A stretch of DNA of 64,000 bases from Comamonas sp. KCTC 72670 (GTDB lineage Bacteria > Myxococcota > Myxococcia > Myxococcales > Myxococcaceae). The notes under the pieces were generated by a model that saw nothing but the letters and a program-made list of their open reading frames with translations, made no database searches and was not told where the DNA came from. Where the stretch lies: positions 434,001 through 498,000 of the forward strand of contig BNCN01000002.1 of assembly GCA_014656495.1 (NCBI GenBank), given 5' to 3'. Made by a program: the position numbers and the translations under genes. Numbering within the stretch: position 1 is the first letter of the stretch; each line of letters starts with the position of its first letter. Of the stretch, positions 57,365-64,000 are shown piece after piece.

Positions 57365-58261
57365 GTGAACCGATGGGACTGTGTCAGGCGCGTCCTGCGT
57401 CCGGTCCGGGGGCTGGCGGTGGGCGCGGCCTTGCTGGGCGCTGCGGGGGCGCTGGCGGCCACGCCGGGGCAGGCGCAGCGCTCCAGCCCCTCCGGGACGG
57501 AGCCGCTCGTCGGCGTGGTGGTGGCCCGTCACACGTTGGACCTGACGGCGCAGCAGGATGGCCGGCTGCAGGTCCTCAAGGTGAACCTGGGTGACCGCGT
57601 CACCTCCGGGCAGGTGCTGGCGCAACTCGAGCTGGAGCCGCTGCAGTTGGAGGTGGCGGCGCGGCAGGCTCAGCTCCAGGCGGCGCAGGCGGAGGTGAGC
57701 CGCACGGAGTTGCTGCAGCTCCAGGCGCAGCAGCGCCTCAAACGTGAGCAGCGCATCCAGGCGTTCACCGCCGCGGAGGCCGTGGAGACCGCGGAGACCG
57801 AGGTGGCCCTGGCGAAGGTGAACGTGGAGCTGGCGCAGGCGCGGCGCGCGGAGGCCAAGGCGGTGCTCGACGCCGCGAACCGGAACCTGGAGCTGGCGAA
57901 GCTTCGCGCGCCCTTCGCGGGCCGCGTCACCGAGCTGTACCAGGTGCCCGGCGTCACGGTGGGCCGCGCGACGCCTGTTTTGCGCCTGGTGAGCGAGGAG
58001 CTGAAGCTGCGCTTCGCCGTACCGGAGCACGTCGCGCCCAGGCTTCGCTCGGGGGCGCCGGTGCGGGTCCATCTGCCCGCGCTGGGCTTGACGCTGGATG
58101 GCGAGGTGGACAGCCTCGCGCCCGAGGTGGACGTGTCCTCGCGGCACCAGAAGGCGGAGGCAACGCTGAGGTTGGACGGCGCGCTGCGCGACCGGCTGGC
58201 GACGGGCCTGCTGGCGGACGTGGAGCTGGCGCCTCCGCCCGTGTCTCGGCAGACGCCGTGA
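57365..58261 (+). CDS. Orphan membrane-fusion (RND/HlyD-type) periplasmic adaptor
   Basis: 298 residues, GTG start. Signal-type N-terminus (LRPVRGLAVGAALLGAAGALAATPGQAQ). Biotinyl-lipoyl-like halves flank a coiled-coil hairpin: LDLTAQQDGRLQVLKVNLGDRVTSGQVLAQLEL, then Ala/Gln/Glu-rich helices (EVAARQAQLQAAQAEVSRTELLQLQ... AETEVALAKVNVELAQARRAEA) and LRAPFAGRVTELYQVPGVTVG. This is an efflux-adaptor of the AcrA type, but no RND pump, ABC pump or TolC lies on the same strand. It is convergent with the RiPP exporter and might serve it, or a distant pump. Confidence 0.85.
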   Translation: MNRWDCVRRVLRPVRGLAVGAALLGAAGALAATPGQAQRSSPSGTEPLVGVVVARHTLDLTAQQDGRLQVLKVNLGDRVTSGQVLAQLELEPLQLEVAARQAQLQAAQAEVSRTELLQLQAQQRLKREQRIQAFTAAEAVETAETEVALAKVNVELAQARRAEAKAVLDAANRNLELAKLRAPFAGRVTELYQVPGVTVGRATPVLRLVSEELKLRFAVPEHVAPRLRSGAPVRVHLPALGLTLDGEVDSLAPEVDVSSRHQKAEATLRLDGALRDRLATGLLADVELAPPPVSRQTP

Positions 58262-58356
58262 GGGCGGCCCGTGGCGTCGAGGACGGCGGGGCCCGCCCTC
58301 ATGGATGCGCGCACGGGGTGACGCCACCGGCGCGCTGAGGGGCTCCTGGCGCCCAA

Positions 58357-58521
58357 GCCCCGGCGCCAGGGCGCGTCACCCCGCGAGCTTCTGCTGGAGG
58401 CCGTGGGCCTGATGCGCCACCGACGTGAGTGGCGTTTCGCGCCGGGCGCTCATGCCCCGGCGCCAGGGCGCGTCACATCGCGAGCTTCTGCTGCTGGAGG
58501 ACGCGGTCCTGATGCGCCACC
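58357..58521. repeat. Duplicated 3' end of the C39-ABC exporter gene
   Basis: 58357-58421 (65 bp) is about 90 percent identical to 58454-58521 (68 bp), which spans the last codons and stop of the exporter gene on the minus strand. The outer copy lacks one CTG triplet and differs at five other bases. Translated in the exporter's frame it gives VAHQAHGLQQKLAG instead of VAHQDRVLQQQKLAM, a fossil of a previous gene end or of a partial duplication. Confidence 0.8.
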
Positions 58522-60707
58522 AGCTCGCTGTAATGCCCCTGGAGCGCCATCAGCTCATCGTGGCGTCCCTGCTCCACCAGGCGCCCCTGGTCCATGACGA
58601 GGATGAGGTCCGCGTCCCGGATGGTGCTCAGCCGGTGGGCAATCACCACGCGCGTGCAGTTCAGCTCCGCGATGGCGTCCTGCACGGCCCGCTCCGTCTT
58701 CGTGTCGAGCGCGTTGGTGGCCTCGTCCAGCAGCAGGATGGCCGGGCCATGCACGAGCGAGCGCGCCAGCGCGAGCCGTTGACGCTGCCCCCCCGAAAGG
58801 GAGCTGCCCATGTCGCTGAGAATCGTCTCGTACTTCATGGGCATGGCCATCACCTCGTCGTGAATTTGCGCGCGACGGGCGGCCTCCAGCACCTGCTCCA
58901 GGGGCAGGCTCGGGTCGGAGTAGGCGATGTTCTTCCGGATGTCGCCCTGGAAGAGGGCGGGGTTCTGCAGCACCACGCCCATCTGCCGGCGCACGTCCCG
59001 CAAGTCCAACTCCCGCAAGGAGATGCCGTCGTAGCGGATGTCCCCCTGCGTCGGCAGGTACAGCCCGAGCAGCAGGTTGGCCAGCGTGGACTTGCCCGCG
59101 CCCGAGCGGCCGACGATGGCCACGAACTGGCCGGGCTGGACGTCCACGCTGATGTCCTGGAGCACGTGCGTGGCGCGGCTGCCGTACTGGAACGAGACGC
59201 CGTCCACCTGGATGCCGCCCTGGAGCTTGTGCGCGCGGCGGGGCGTGTCGTCCGTCTGCTCCGGCTTCGCCTGGAGGATGTCGTCCACGCGGTCCAGGTA
59301 GCTGCCCACCAGTTGCAACTGGAACGCGGTGGCCACCAGGTTGGAGATGGGCGTGAGGAAGTTCCCCGCCAGCGCGTTGATGGCCAGCATCTCGCCCAGC
59401 GAGAGCTGCTGGTGCTCCAGCACCAGCCAGGTGCCCACCGCCAGCGTCGCCAGCGGAGACGCCATGCGCAGCGTGGCGGTGAAGGAGTCGGTCAACGCGG
59501 ACAGTCGGCCGCGGTCCAACGACACGTTGAGCACGTCCACGTAGAGGTTGGACCAGTGCTGCACGGCCCGGTCCTCCAGCCCCATGGCCTTGAGCGTCTG
59601 GATGCCGTTGAAGAGCTCCACCTCGTAGTTCTGCGCGCTGGCGTTCACCTCGAGGCTGCGTGACATCAGCTCCCGCTGGCGCTTGCGCGCGAACAGGAAG
59701 ACGAGCACCTGCAGCAGCGCCAGCCCCAGCACGACCAGGGCCATCTGCCAGCTCCCATAGAACAGGAGCACCAGGTAGATGCAGACGAGCGCTCCATCCA
59801 GCACGGCGGACAGCGCGCCGGAGGTGAGCAGCTCTCGCACCGTGGCGTTGCTGTTGAGCCGGCTCATCAAGTCGCCGGCCGAGCGGAGCTGGAGGAACGA
59901 GAAGGGCAGGCGCACCAGGTGGTCCAGGAAGCCCACGGTCATCCGCGCGTCCAGGTACGTGCGCAGGTGCAGCAGCAGGTGCGAGCGCACCAGCGACGCG
60001 ACGAACTGGAAGATGACCAGTGCCCCCATGCCCGCGGCGAGGACCCCCAGCAGCGAGACGTTGCCGCTGGGGACCACCCGGTCCACCACCGCGCCGGTGA
60101 GGGACGGCAGCGCCAGCGCGAACAACTGGAGCAGCACCGACATCACGACGATGCGCCGCAGCGTGGTGCCGCGCTCGGTGATGAGCCGCAGGTAGCGGCG
60201 GGGGCCCGGGACGGTGCCACCCGTCTCGAAGGTCTCCGACGGCTCGAAGAGCAGCGCGACGCCCGTGAAGGACTTGCGGAACTGCTCCATGGGCACGAGG
60301 CGGCGGCCGAAGCCCGGGTCCACCAGCTCCACGCCCTTCGACGTCAGCCGCTCGAAGACGACGAAGTGCCGGAACTCCCAGTGCAGGATGGTGGCGGGGT
60401 CCAGCAGGTGCAGCTCGTCGATGTCCACCCGCGCGGCGCGGCCCACCAGGCCGAAGCGCTGCCCCGCCTCGAGCAGGGCCAGCGCGCTGACGCCTCGCAG
60501 CGTCAGGCCCGTGGCGGCGTGGACCTCGTCCAGGCTGACGCGCCGTCCCCAGAAGCCCAGCACCATGGCCAGGGACGCGGCGCCGCAGTCGGCGGCCGTG
60601 AGCTGCGCGATGAAGGGGACGCGCTTGCGCCGCAGGTGCTCGCCAATGCGGGCCAGGGCGGGGAAGCGGTCGAACAGGGAGCCCGCGGAGTCTTCTTCTT
60701 CAGCCAC
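58473..60707 (-). CDS. C39-peptidase-containing ABC exporter for RiPP leader cleavage and export
   Basis: 744 residues, GTG start overlapping the HlyD stop by 8 bp. C39 peptidase at about 30-155: catalytic Cys in ADCGAASLAMVLGFWG, His in EFRHFVVFE and Asp in VDPGFGRRL. Six membrane helices at about 180-470. ABC domain with Walker A GRSGAGKST, Q-loop QMGVVLQNPALFQGDIRKNI, signature GSSLSGGQRQRLALARS, Walker B AILLLDEATNALD and H-loop AHRLSTI. Such proteins cut double-glycine leaders and export the core peptide. The precursor at 61927 carries the matching GG site. Confidence 0.95.
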   Translation of the reverse strand: MAEEEDSAGSLFDRFPALARIGEHLRRKRVPFIAQLTAADCGAASLAMVLGFWGRRVSLDEVHAATGLTLRGVSALALLEAGQRFGLVGRAARVDIDELHLLDPATILHWEFRHFVVFERLTSKGVELVDPGFGRRLVPMEQFRKSFTGVALLFEPSETFETGGTVPGPRRYLRLITERGTTLRRIVVMSVLLQLFALALPSLTGAVVDRVVPSGNVSLLGVLAAGMGALVIFQFVASLVRSHLLLHLRTYLDARMTVGFLDHLVRLPFSFLQLRSAGDLMSRLNSNATVRELLTSGALSAVLDGALVCIYLVLLFYGSWQMALVVLGLALLQVLVFLFARKRQRELMSRSLEVNASAQNYEVELFNGIQTLKAMGLEDRAVQHWSNLYVDVLNVSLDRGRLSALTDSFTATLRMASPLATLAVGTWLVLEHQQLSLGEMLAINALAGNFLTPISNLVATAFQLQLVGSYLDRVDDILQAKPEQTDDTPRRAHKLQGGIQVDGVSFQYGSRATHVLQDISVDVQPGQFVAIVGRSGAGKSTLANLLLGLYLPTQGDIRYDGISLRELDLRDVRRQMGVVLQNPALFQGDIRKNIAYSDPSLPLEQVLEAARRAQIHDEVMAMPMKYETILSDMGSSLSGGQRQRLALARSLVHGPAILLLDEATNALDTKTERAVQDAIAELNCTRVVIAHRLSTIRDADLILVMDQGRLVEQGRHDELMALQGHYSELVAHQDRVLQQQKLAM

Positions 60708-61650
60708 GGTGTTTTCCGAAGAGTTCGAGCACGGGGAACAGGGTCAACCATCCGTTGCGGATGCGCACGCGCACCCAGGCGACGCCGGGCATGCCCGTGT
60801 AATAGGGGTAGCTGCGTCCATCCACGTCGAAGGTCGCGCCGGGCAGCCGGCCCTCCACCGCCACGTGGGGCCCCTGGAGCGGCAGCGCGTCTCCGAGCCC
60901 CGGCCCCAGATAGCGCCGCACCTCGGCGGGCCCCACCAACTCGTCGCTGACGGACGTCACCTGGAAGTACTGGTACGCGTAGGGGAAGCCGGAGACCTCC
61001 ATGCGAATCTGCTGTCCGGCCTCCAGCATGGGGCGGTACTGGCCGGGCACGAGCGCCAGCGCGAAGGCCTCGGAGCCCTCCTGGAGGATGGAGGCCACCG
61101 CCTGCCCGGCGTTCAGGTATTGGTTCTCCCGCACGCGGACGTCATAGACGCGGCCACTGACGGTGGCCCGGAGCACGCGCTCCGACAGCCGCGCCTCGCT
61201 GAGGTCCACCTGGCTGCGCAGCGTGGAGAGCGCCTGTCGGGACATGGCGTCGAGCGGGTTCAGCAGGCCCGCGGCGAGCTGCGCGCGGAACTCCTGCGTC
61301 ATCCGGCTGCGCTCGGCCTGCTCCACCGGTGAGTGCAGCTCCACCAGCGGCTGCCCCGCCTGAACGTACTGGCCCCGCTCCACGAGCACCTTGCTGACGC
61401 GCCCCGCGGACGTCACCGTCAAATCCTCCAGGCCGCGGACCTGGATGAGCACGGGCCCCGTCGCGTAGTCGTTGATTTCGACGACGGTGAGGCCCACCCC
61501 CAGCACGAGCGCCACCACGAGGATGAGCCAGTACGTGGCGCGCGCCCAGAACGGCTCGATGCGGAGCAGGTTCCCCCGGACCTCGGGCTTGGCGTAATGG
61601 TCGAGCGCCTCCTGCCGGAAGAGCGATGACTGGTGCGGATTCTGGCTCAT
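60700..61650 (-). CDS. HlyD-family adaptor of the RiPP exporter
   Basis: 316 residues from the ATG at 61650. Short cytoplasmic N-terminus, one membrane helix at about 38-58 (ATYWLILVVALVLGVGLTVVEI), lipoyl half-motif LTVTSAGRVSKVLVERGQYVQAGQPLVEL, helical hairpin and second half-motif VLRATVSGRVYDVRVRENQYLNAGQAVASIL. It bridges the C39-ABC exporter to an outer-membrane channel (not in the window). The upstream 276 bases also serve the divergent precursor gene, so precursor and export genes may be coregulated. Confidence 0.9.
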   Translation of the reverse strand: MSQNPHQSSLFRQEALDHYAKPEVRGNLLRIEPFWARATYWLILVVALVLGVGLTVVEINDYATGPVLIQVRGLEDLTVTSAGRVSKVLVERGQYVQAGQPLVELHSPVEQAERSRMTQEFRAQLAAGLLNPLDAMSRQALSTLRSQVDLSEARLSERVLRATVSGRVYDVRVRENQYLNAGQAVASILQEGSEAFALALVPGQYRPMLEAGQQIRMEVSGFPYAYQYFQVTSVSDELVGPAEVRRYLGPGLGDALPLQGPHVAVEGRLPGATFDVDGRSYPYYTGMPGVAWVRVRIRNGWLTLFPVLELFGKHRG

Positions 61651-61926
61651 GGCGGACGTGGACCGGAGATACGGGACGATAGCGAATGTCCCGGCTTGGA
61701 CCAAATGGCGCGCCCGGCCGTTTGATGGCCAGCGGGGCGCTGCCGGTGGTCGGCTGGCGTCATGTTGTTTTCACGCTGAGTCCGCGACACCACGCATCTT
61801 GCGTGCCACGCATGAGCATGAACAATGCACCGCGTGATACATGAGTCATTGTCGACTATTAACGGGCTCCCTTGAATTGCTGATTGGTGCATGGGAAGGT
61901 TTTTCAAACCCATCATGGAGGTCACA
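61651..61926. promoter_or_regulatory. Divergent regulatory region of the RiPP locus
   Basis: Notably AT-richer than its surroundings, as expected for promoters in GC-rich DNA. It contains a perfect dyad CACGCA-TCT-TGCGTG (61791-61805) with a further CCACGCATGAGCATG just after it. These could be a regulator's operator. No convincing -35/-10 pair was found for the precursor gene. Confidence 0.45.
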
Positions 61927-62103
61927 ATGGCTGCACAGACTTCGAAGAAGCTGTCGTTGAAGAAGGAGACGCTTCGGGTGCTGGAGGGCAGTGACACGTC
62001 GATGCTGGAGGGGGCTGTCGGCGGCACCGGCGCGACCATGACCATTGGCACCACCAGCCTCCTGACGGTCACCATCGCCGAGACGCTCAGCGCCGAGCAC
62101 TGA
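61927..62103 (+). CDS. RiPP precursor peptide, class I lanthipeptide-type leader, no cysteine
   Basis: 58 residues; GGAGG 5 bases before the ATG (61917-61921). Leader: KKLSLKKETLRVLEG, the pattern of class I lanthipeptide leaders seen in Bacteroidota and myxobacteria, ending in LEGAVGG (residues 40-46 region), a double-glycine site for the C39 peptidase exporter encoded next door. The core after GG is 25 residues with ten Ser/Thr and no Cys: it begins TGATMTIGTTSLL and ends TVTIAETLSAEH, two similar units (TMTIGTTSLL / TVTIAETLSA). LanB could dehydrate these residues, but no thioether ring can close without a cysteine. Function unknown. Confidence 0.9.
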   Translation: MAAQTSKKLSLKKETLRVLEGSDTSMLEGAVGGTGATMTIGTTSLLTVTIAETLSAEH

Positions 62104-62133
62104 TGCCCGCCGTGGAGCCACCCTGGGTTCCAG

Positions 62134-62162
62134 CCGCGCGCCCCCTCCTCGGGGGCGCGCGG
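62134..62162. terminator. Bidirectional terminator between precursor and LanB genes
   Basis: A perfect 12-bp stem (CCGCGCGCCCCC / GGGGGCGCGCGG) with a 5-nt loop, 30 bases after the precursor stop and 8 bases after the dehydratase stop. Confidence 0.8.
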
Positions 62163-62169
62163 TGTCTGT

Positions 62170-64000
62170 CTATGCGGGGGCGCCGCCGCCATCTTCCGCC
62201 TTGCGCGCCCGTGCGAGGCGCGAACGATAGAGCCGGGCCAGGAAGTCATAGAGGATGAGCTCCTGGGCGCGCTGGTCGCTGGGGAGCATCCGGTTGACGT
62301 GCATGTGCAGGAAGCTGTCGGCCAGCCCCGCCACGGGCACGGTGAGGCGTCCCTCCCGCTCCGCGGCGAGAAGCTGCTCGGCGATGGGGCGCAGCCGCTG
62401 GGCTCGCCGCTCCAGGACGTCGAGCGCGGCCTGCCAGGGGCCCTGATGTGACGACGTCAGGTCGAGCAGTTGCTCCAGCTCGCGCCGCTCCTGGCGGAAG
62501 CGCTGGCTGAGCTGGTCCTCGAAATGCGCGTTGACGTGGAACTCGGCGCCGAAGCCGCGGCGGCACCGGGTGGCGACGCCCAGCTTCGCGGGCAGGGACA
62601 GGCCCAGCCCGCCCAGCAGCGTGTCCAGTCCCAGCAGCGCCAGCTTCCACCGGGCGCTGGCGCCCGCGTCGCCGGGGTACGCCTCCAGCAGCGCCAGCAC
62701 GGCCTCGCTGTCCGCCGCGAAGAGCTGCTCGGACAGCTCGACTCCGGCGGGGCCTCCGTAGCGCTCCACTTCGCGCTCGTAGGTGTCGAGCTGGAGCTTC
62801 CAGCCCTCGCCGGAGTCCAGGGCGCTGGCGCACGCCGCCATCAACGCGGGCAGGGCCTCCGCGTGCAGCCGCTCCGGGGCCCCCCGCAGGCGGACGCGCA
62901 GGTGCCAGTCCGGGTCTCCGTAGCGCAGGAAGAACGCGTGGGAGATGGCGCCCGCCGCGCTGAGTCGCCGCAGCATGGGCGCGAGCGTGAGGGTGAGCAG
63001 CCGGTCCGCGGTGGCCGTGCCGGTGTAGAGCTTCGCGTAGAGCCACTCGGAGCCAGGCGGGAATGTGCGGCGCACGGTGGTCGCGGGCGCGGTCCGTGCT
63101 CCAGCGGTGGCGCGCGAGGGCTCGCGGCGGTGGAAGGGGAGCACCACTTCGTGGTGGTAGCGGCCATCCGGCCCCGTCACGCAGAGCTCCTCCGGCGAGG
63201 GATACAGCTCTTCCAACTGCACCCCCGCGGTGCGCTTGCGCGTGAGGTGGACGAAGGTGTCCACGCTCAGCGCGTTGTCGAGGTCGATGGGGAGCTGGTT
63301 GTCGCCGTCGTGAAGGTAGACCCAGCGCGGCAGGCGTGATTCCTGCCGGAAACGCTGAACGGCCGCGTAGCGCGCGCTGCCTCGCTCCGCGCCCCAGGTC
63401 TTGATCTGCTCCGCGGTGACGTTCCACTTCGCCAGCGACAGCACCGCGCGTCCATGCACCACACGAGGGAGGAACGGGGCCTGGGCCAGCGGCCCCCAAT
63501 TGAAGGCCAGGTTTGCCACGCCCTGCTGCTGAAGCTGTCCCAGCAGGCGGTACGCCCCGAGGCCGAATGTGAAGTAGTCGTGGGCGTGCGTCAGCCGGGG
63601 GATGACCTCGCGGCCCAGCTTCCGCGAGCGGAGCACGAGCCTGCCCTGCTCCACGGAGAGCCACAGGTCGGACAGCTCGAGCTGCTGCTCCTCGGGGACG
63701 CCGGATTGGCCCAGGAAGACGAGGTCATGTCGGCGGAGCGCGGGACGGCAGATGACGTTGCCCATGCGGCCCTGCGGCAGGTGGACGACCTCCGCGAAGA
63801 TGGCGTCTGGCCGCAGGGCCTCCTCGGTGCGAAGGTGGTCGCGCGTCGCGGCCTCCAGGTCCGCGTCCGCGTGGCAGAAGCGCCCCAGCATGACCGCGCC
63901 GGACGGACCCGCGAGGCTCTCCAGGAAGATTCGGAAGTCGCCCCGGTCCACATGCTCGGCGCTGGCGCTCACTACGGCGGCGACGATGGAAAAGGTGTCT
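62170..64000 (-). CDS. Lantibiotic dehydratase (LanB), N-terminal part outside window
   Basis: The frame is open through the right edge of the window, reading back to DTFSIVAAV before SASAEHVDRG, so the N-terminal ~400 residues lie outside. The visible ~610 residues hold the end of the tRNA-Glu-dependent glutamylation domain (LAGPSGAVMLGRFCHADADLEAATRDHL, AEVVHLPQGRMGNVICRPALR, RKLGREVIPRLTHAHDYFTFG) and the complete C-terminal SpaB_C elimination domain (WLYAKLYTGTATADRLLTLTLAPMLR, FFLRYGDPDWHLRVRLRG, DTYEREVERYGG). LanB glutamylates Ser/Thr of the precursor and eliminates glutamate to leave Dha/Dhb. It is convergent with the precursor gene. A LanC cyclase, if present, is outside the window. 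Confidence 0.93.
   Translation of the reverse strand, partial: DTFSIVAAVVSASAEHVDRGDFRIFLESLAGPSGAVMLGRFCHADADLEAATRDHLRTEEALRPDAIFAEVVHLPQGRMGNVICRPALRRHDLVFLGQSGVPEEQQLELSDLWLSVEQGRLVLRSRKLGREVIPRLTHAHDYFTFGLGAYRLLGQLQQQGVANLAFNWGPLAQAPFLPRVVHGRAVLSLAKWNVTAEQIKTWGAERGSARYAAVQRFRQESRLPRWVYLHDGDNQLPIDLDNALSVDTFVHLTRKRTAGVQLEELYPSPEELCVTGPDGRYHHEVVLPFHRREPSRATAGARTAPATTVRRTFPPGSEWLYAKLYTGTATADRLLTLTLAPMLRRLSAAGAISHAFFLRYGDPDWHLRVRLRGAPERLHAEALPALMAACASALDSGEGWKLQLDTYEREVERYGGPAGVELSEQLFAADSEAVLALLEAYPGDAGASARWKLALLGLDTLLGGLGLSLPAKLGVATRCRRGFGAEFHVNAHFEDQLSQRFRQERRELEQLLDLTSSHQGPWQAALDVLERRAQRLRPIAEQLLAAEREGRLTVPVAGLADSFLHMHVNRMLPSDQRAQELILYDFLARLYRSRLARARKAEDGGGAPA

Noticed and set aside
61649-61837. 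Small plus-strand frame next to the RiPP precursor, considered as a second, Cys-containing precursor
   Set aside because: It has Cys residues but no lanthipeptide leader, no GG site and no ribosome site, and overlaps the exporter promoter.

Overview
The window is a high-GC (roughly 70 percent) stretch of chromosome from a myxobacterium, most likely Myxococcus or a close relative in the Myxococcaceae. The evidence is a full minor-pilin/PilY1 cluster, a sigma-54 activator with an FHA sensor domain, many lipoproteins with Pro/Asp/Gly-rich linkers, frequent GTG and TTG starts, and a recA promoter with an exact match to the LexA-box consensus I recall for Myxococcus xanthus. I see no tRNA, rRNA, CRISPR array, insertion sequence or prophage. 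Most of the window looks like vertically inherited core and lineage genes, packed tightly and often overlapping by 4 bp.

Layout. 1-7.4 kb: surface/lipoproteins, a DUF3332-type protein, an FHA-sigma54 activator and a methyltransferase. 7.4-12.5 kb: a PhoB-type response regulator with its histidine kinase, a propeller protein with two CxxCH heme sites, and a lipoprotein. 12.7-18.5 kb: gpsA, a long HflX with an unusual N-terminal domain, proB. 18.8-22.4 kb: two WYL regulators (PafB/PafC-like) overlapping ATGA and followed by an FHA membrane protein. 22.5-27.2 kb: a phospholipase-D-type phosphatidyltransferase, aconitase and a small HD alarmone-hydrolase-like protein. 27.3-35.1 kb (minus): a six-gene type IV pilus priming cluster, made of an extra pilus-assembly-type protein, FimT/U-, PilV-, PilW- and PilX-like proteins and PilY1. 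35.4-43.9 kb: stand-alone GGQ release factor, lipoprotein, histone-deacetylase-like enzyme, von Willebrand A protein, ABC exporter, CheY-like regulator, amidohydrolase and two small conserved-looking proteins. 44-52.7 kb: M3 oligopeptidase, TatD-type hydrolase, gamma-glutamyltransferase, glmU-glmS. 52.8-58.3 kb: membrane protein, recA, PhoD, orphan membrane-fusion protein. 58.5-64 kb: a RiPP (lanthipeptide-type) locus cut by the window edge: C39-peptidase ABC exporter, HlyD adaptor, a 58-aa precursor peptide and a LanB dehydratase.

Most notable points. (1) The RiPP precursor has a typical class I lanthipeptide leader and a double-glycine site, but the whole peptide has no cysteine. LanB can therefore dehydrate its ten core Ser/Thr, but no lanthionine ring can form within this peptide. 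The core is also an internal duplication of a Thr-x-Thr-Ile unit. (2) The recA promoter combines a RecA-NDp-type element, known as the PafBC-dependent promoter of actinobacteria, with an exact match to the myxococcal LexA box. A PafB/PafC-like WYL pair lies 33 kb away, which suggests a candidate regulator for the LexA-independent DNA damage response of myxobacteria. (3) HflX carries an N-terminal domain that resembles a JAB/MPN (RadC-like) fold. (4) A perfect 18-bp inverted repeat and a partial duplication of the exporter gene's 3' end are unexplained structures.

Limits: all family calls come from reading the sequence and recalled family features. No database search, structure prediction or genome-wide motif count was run.
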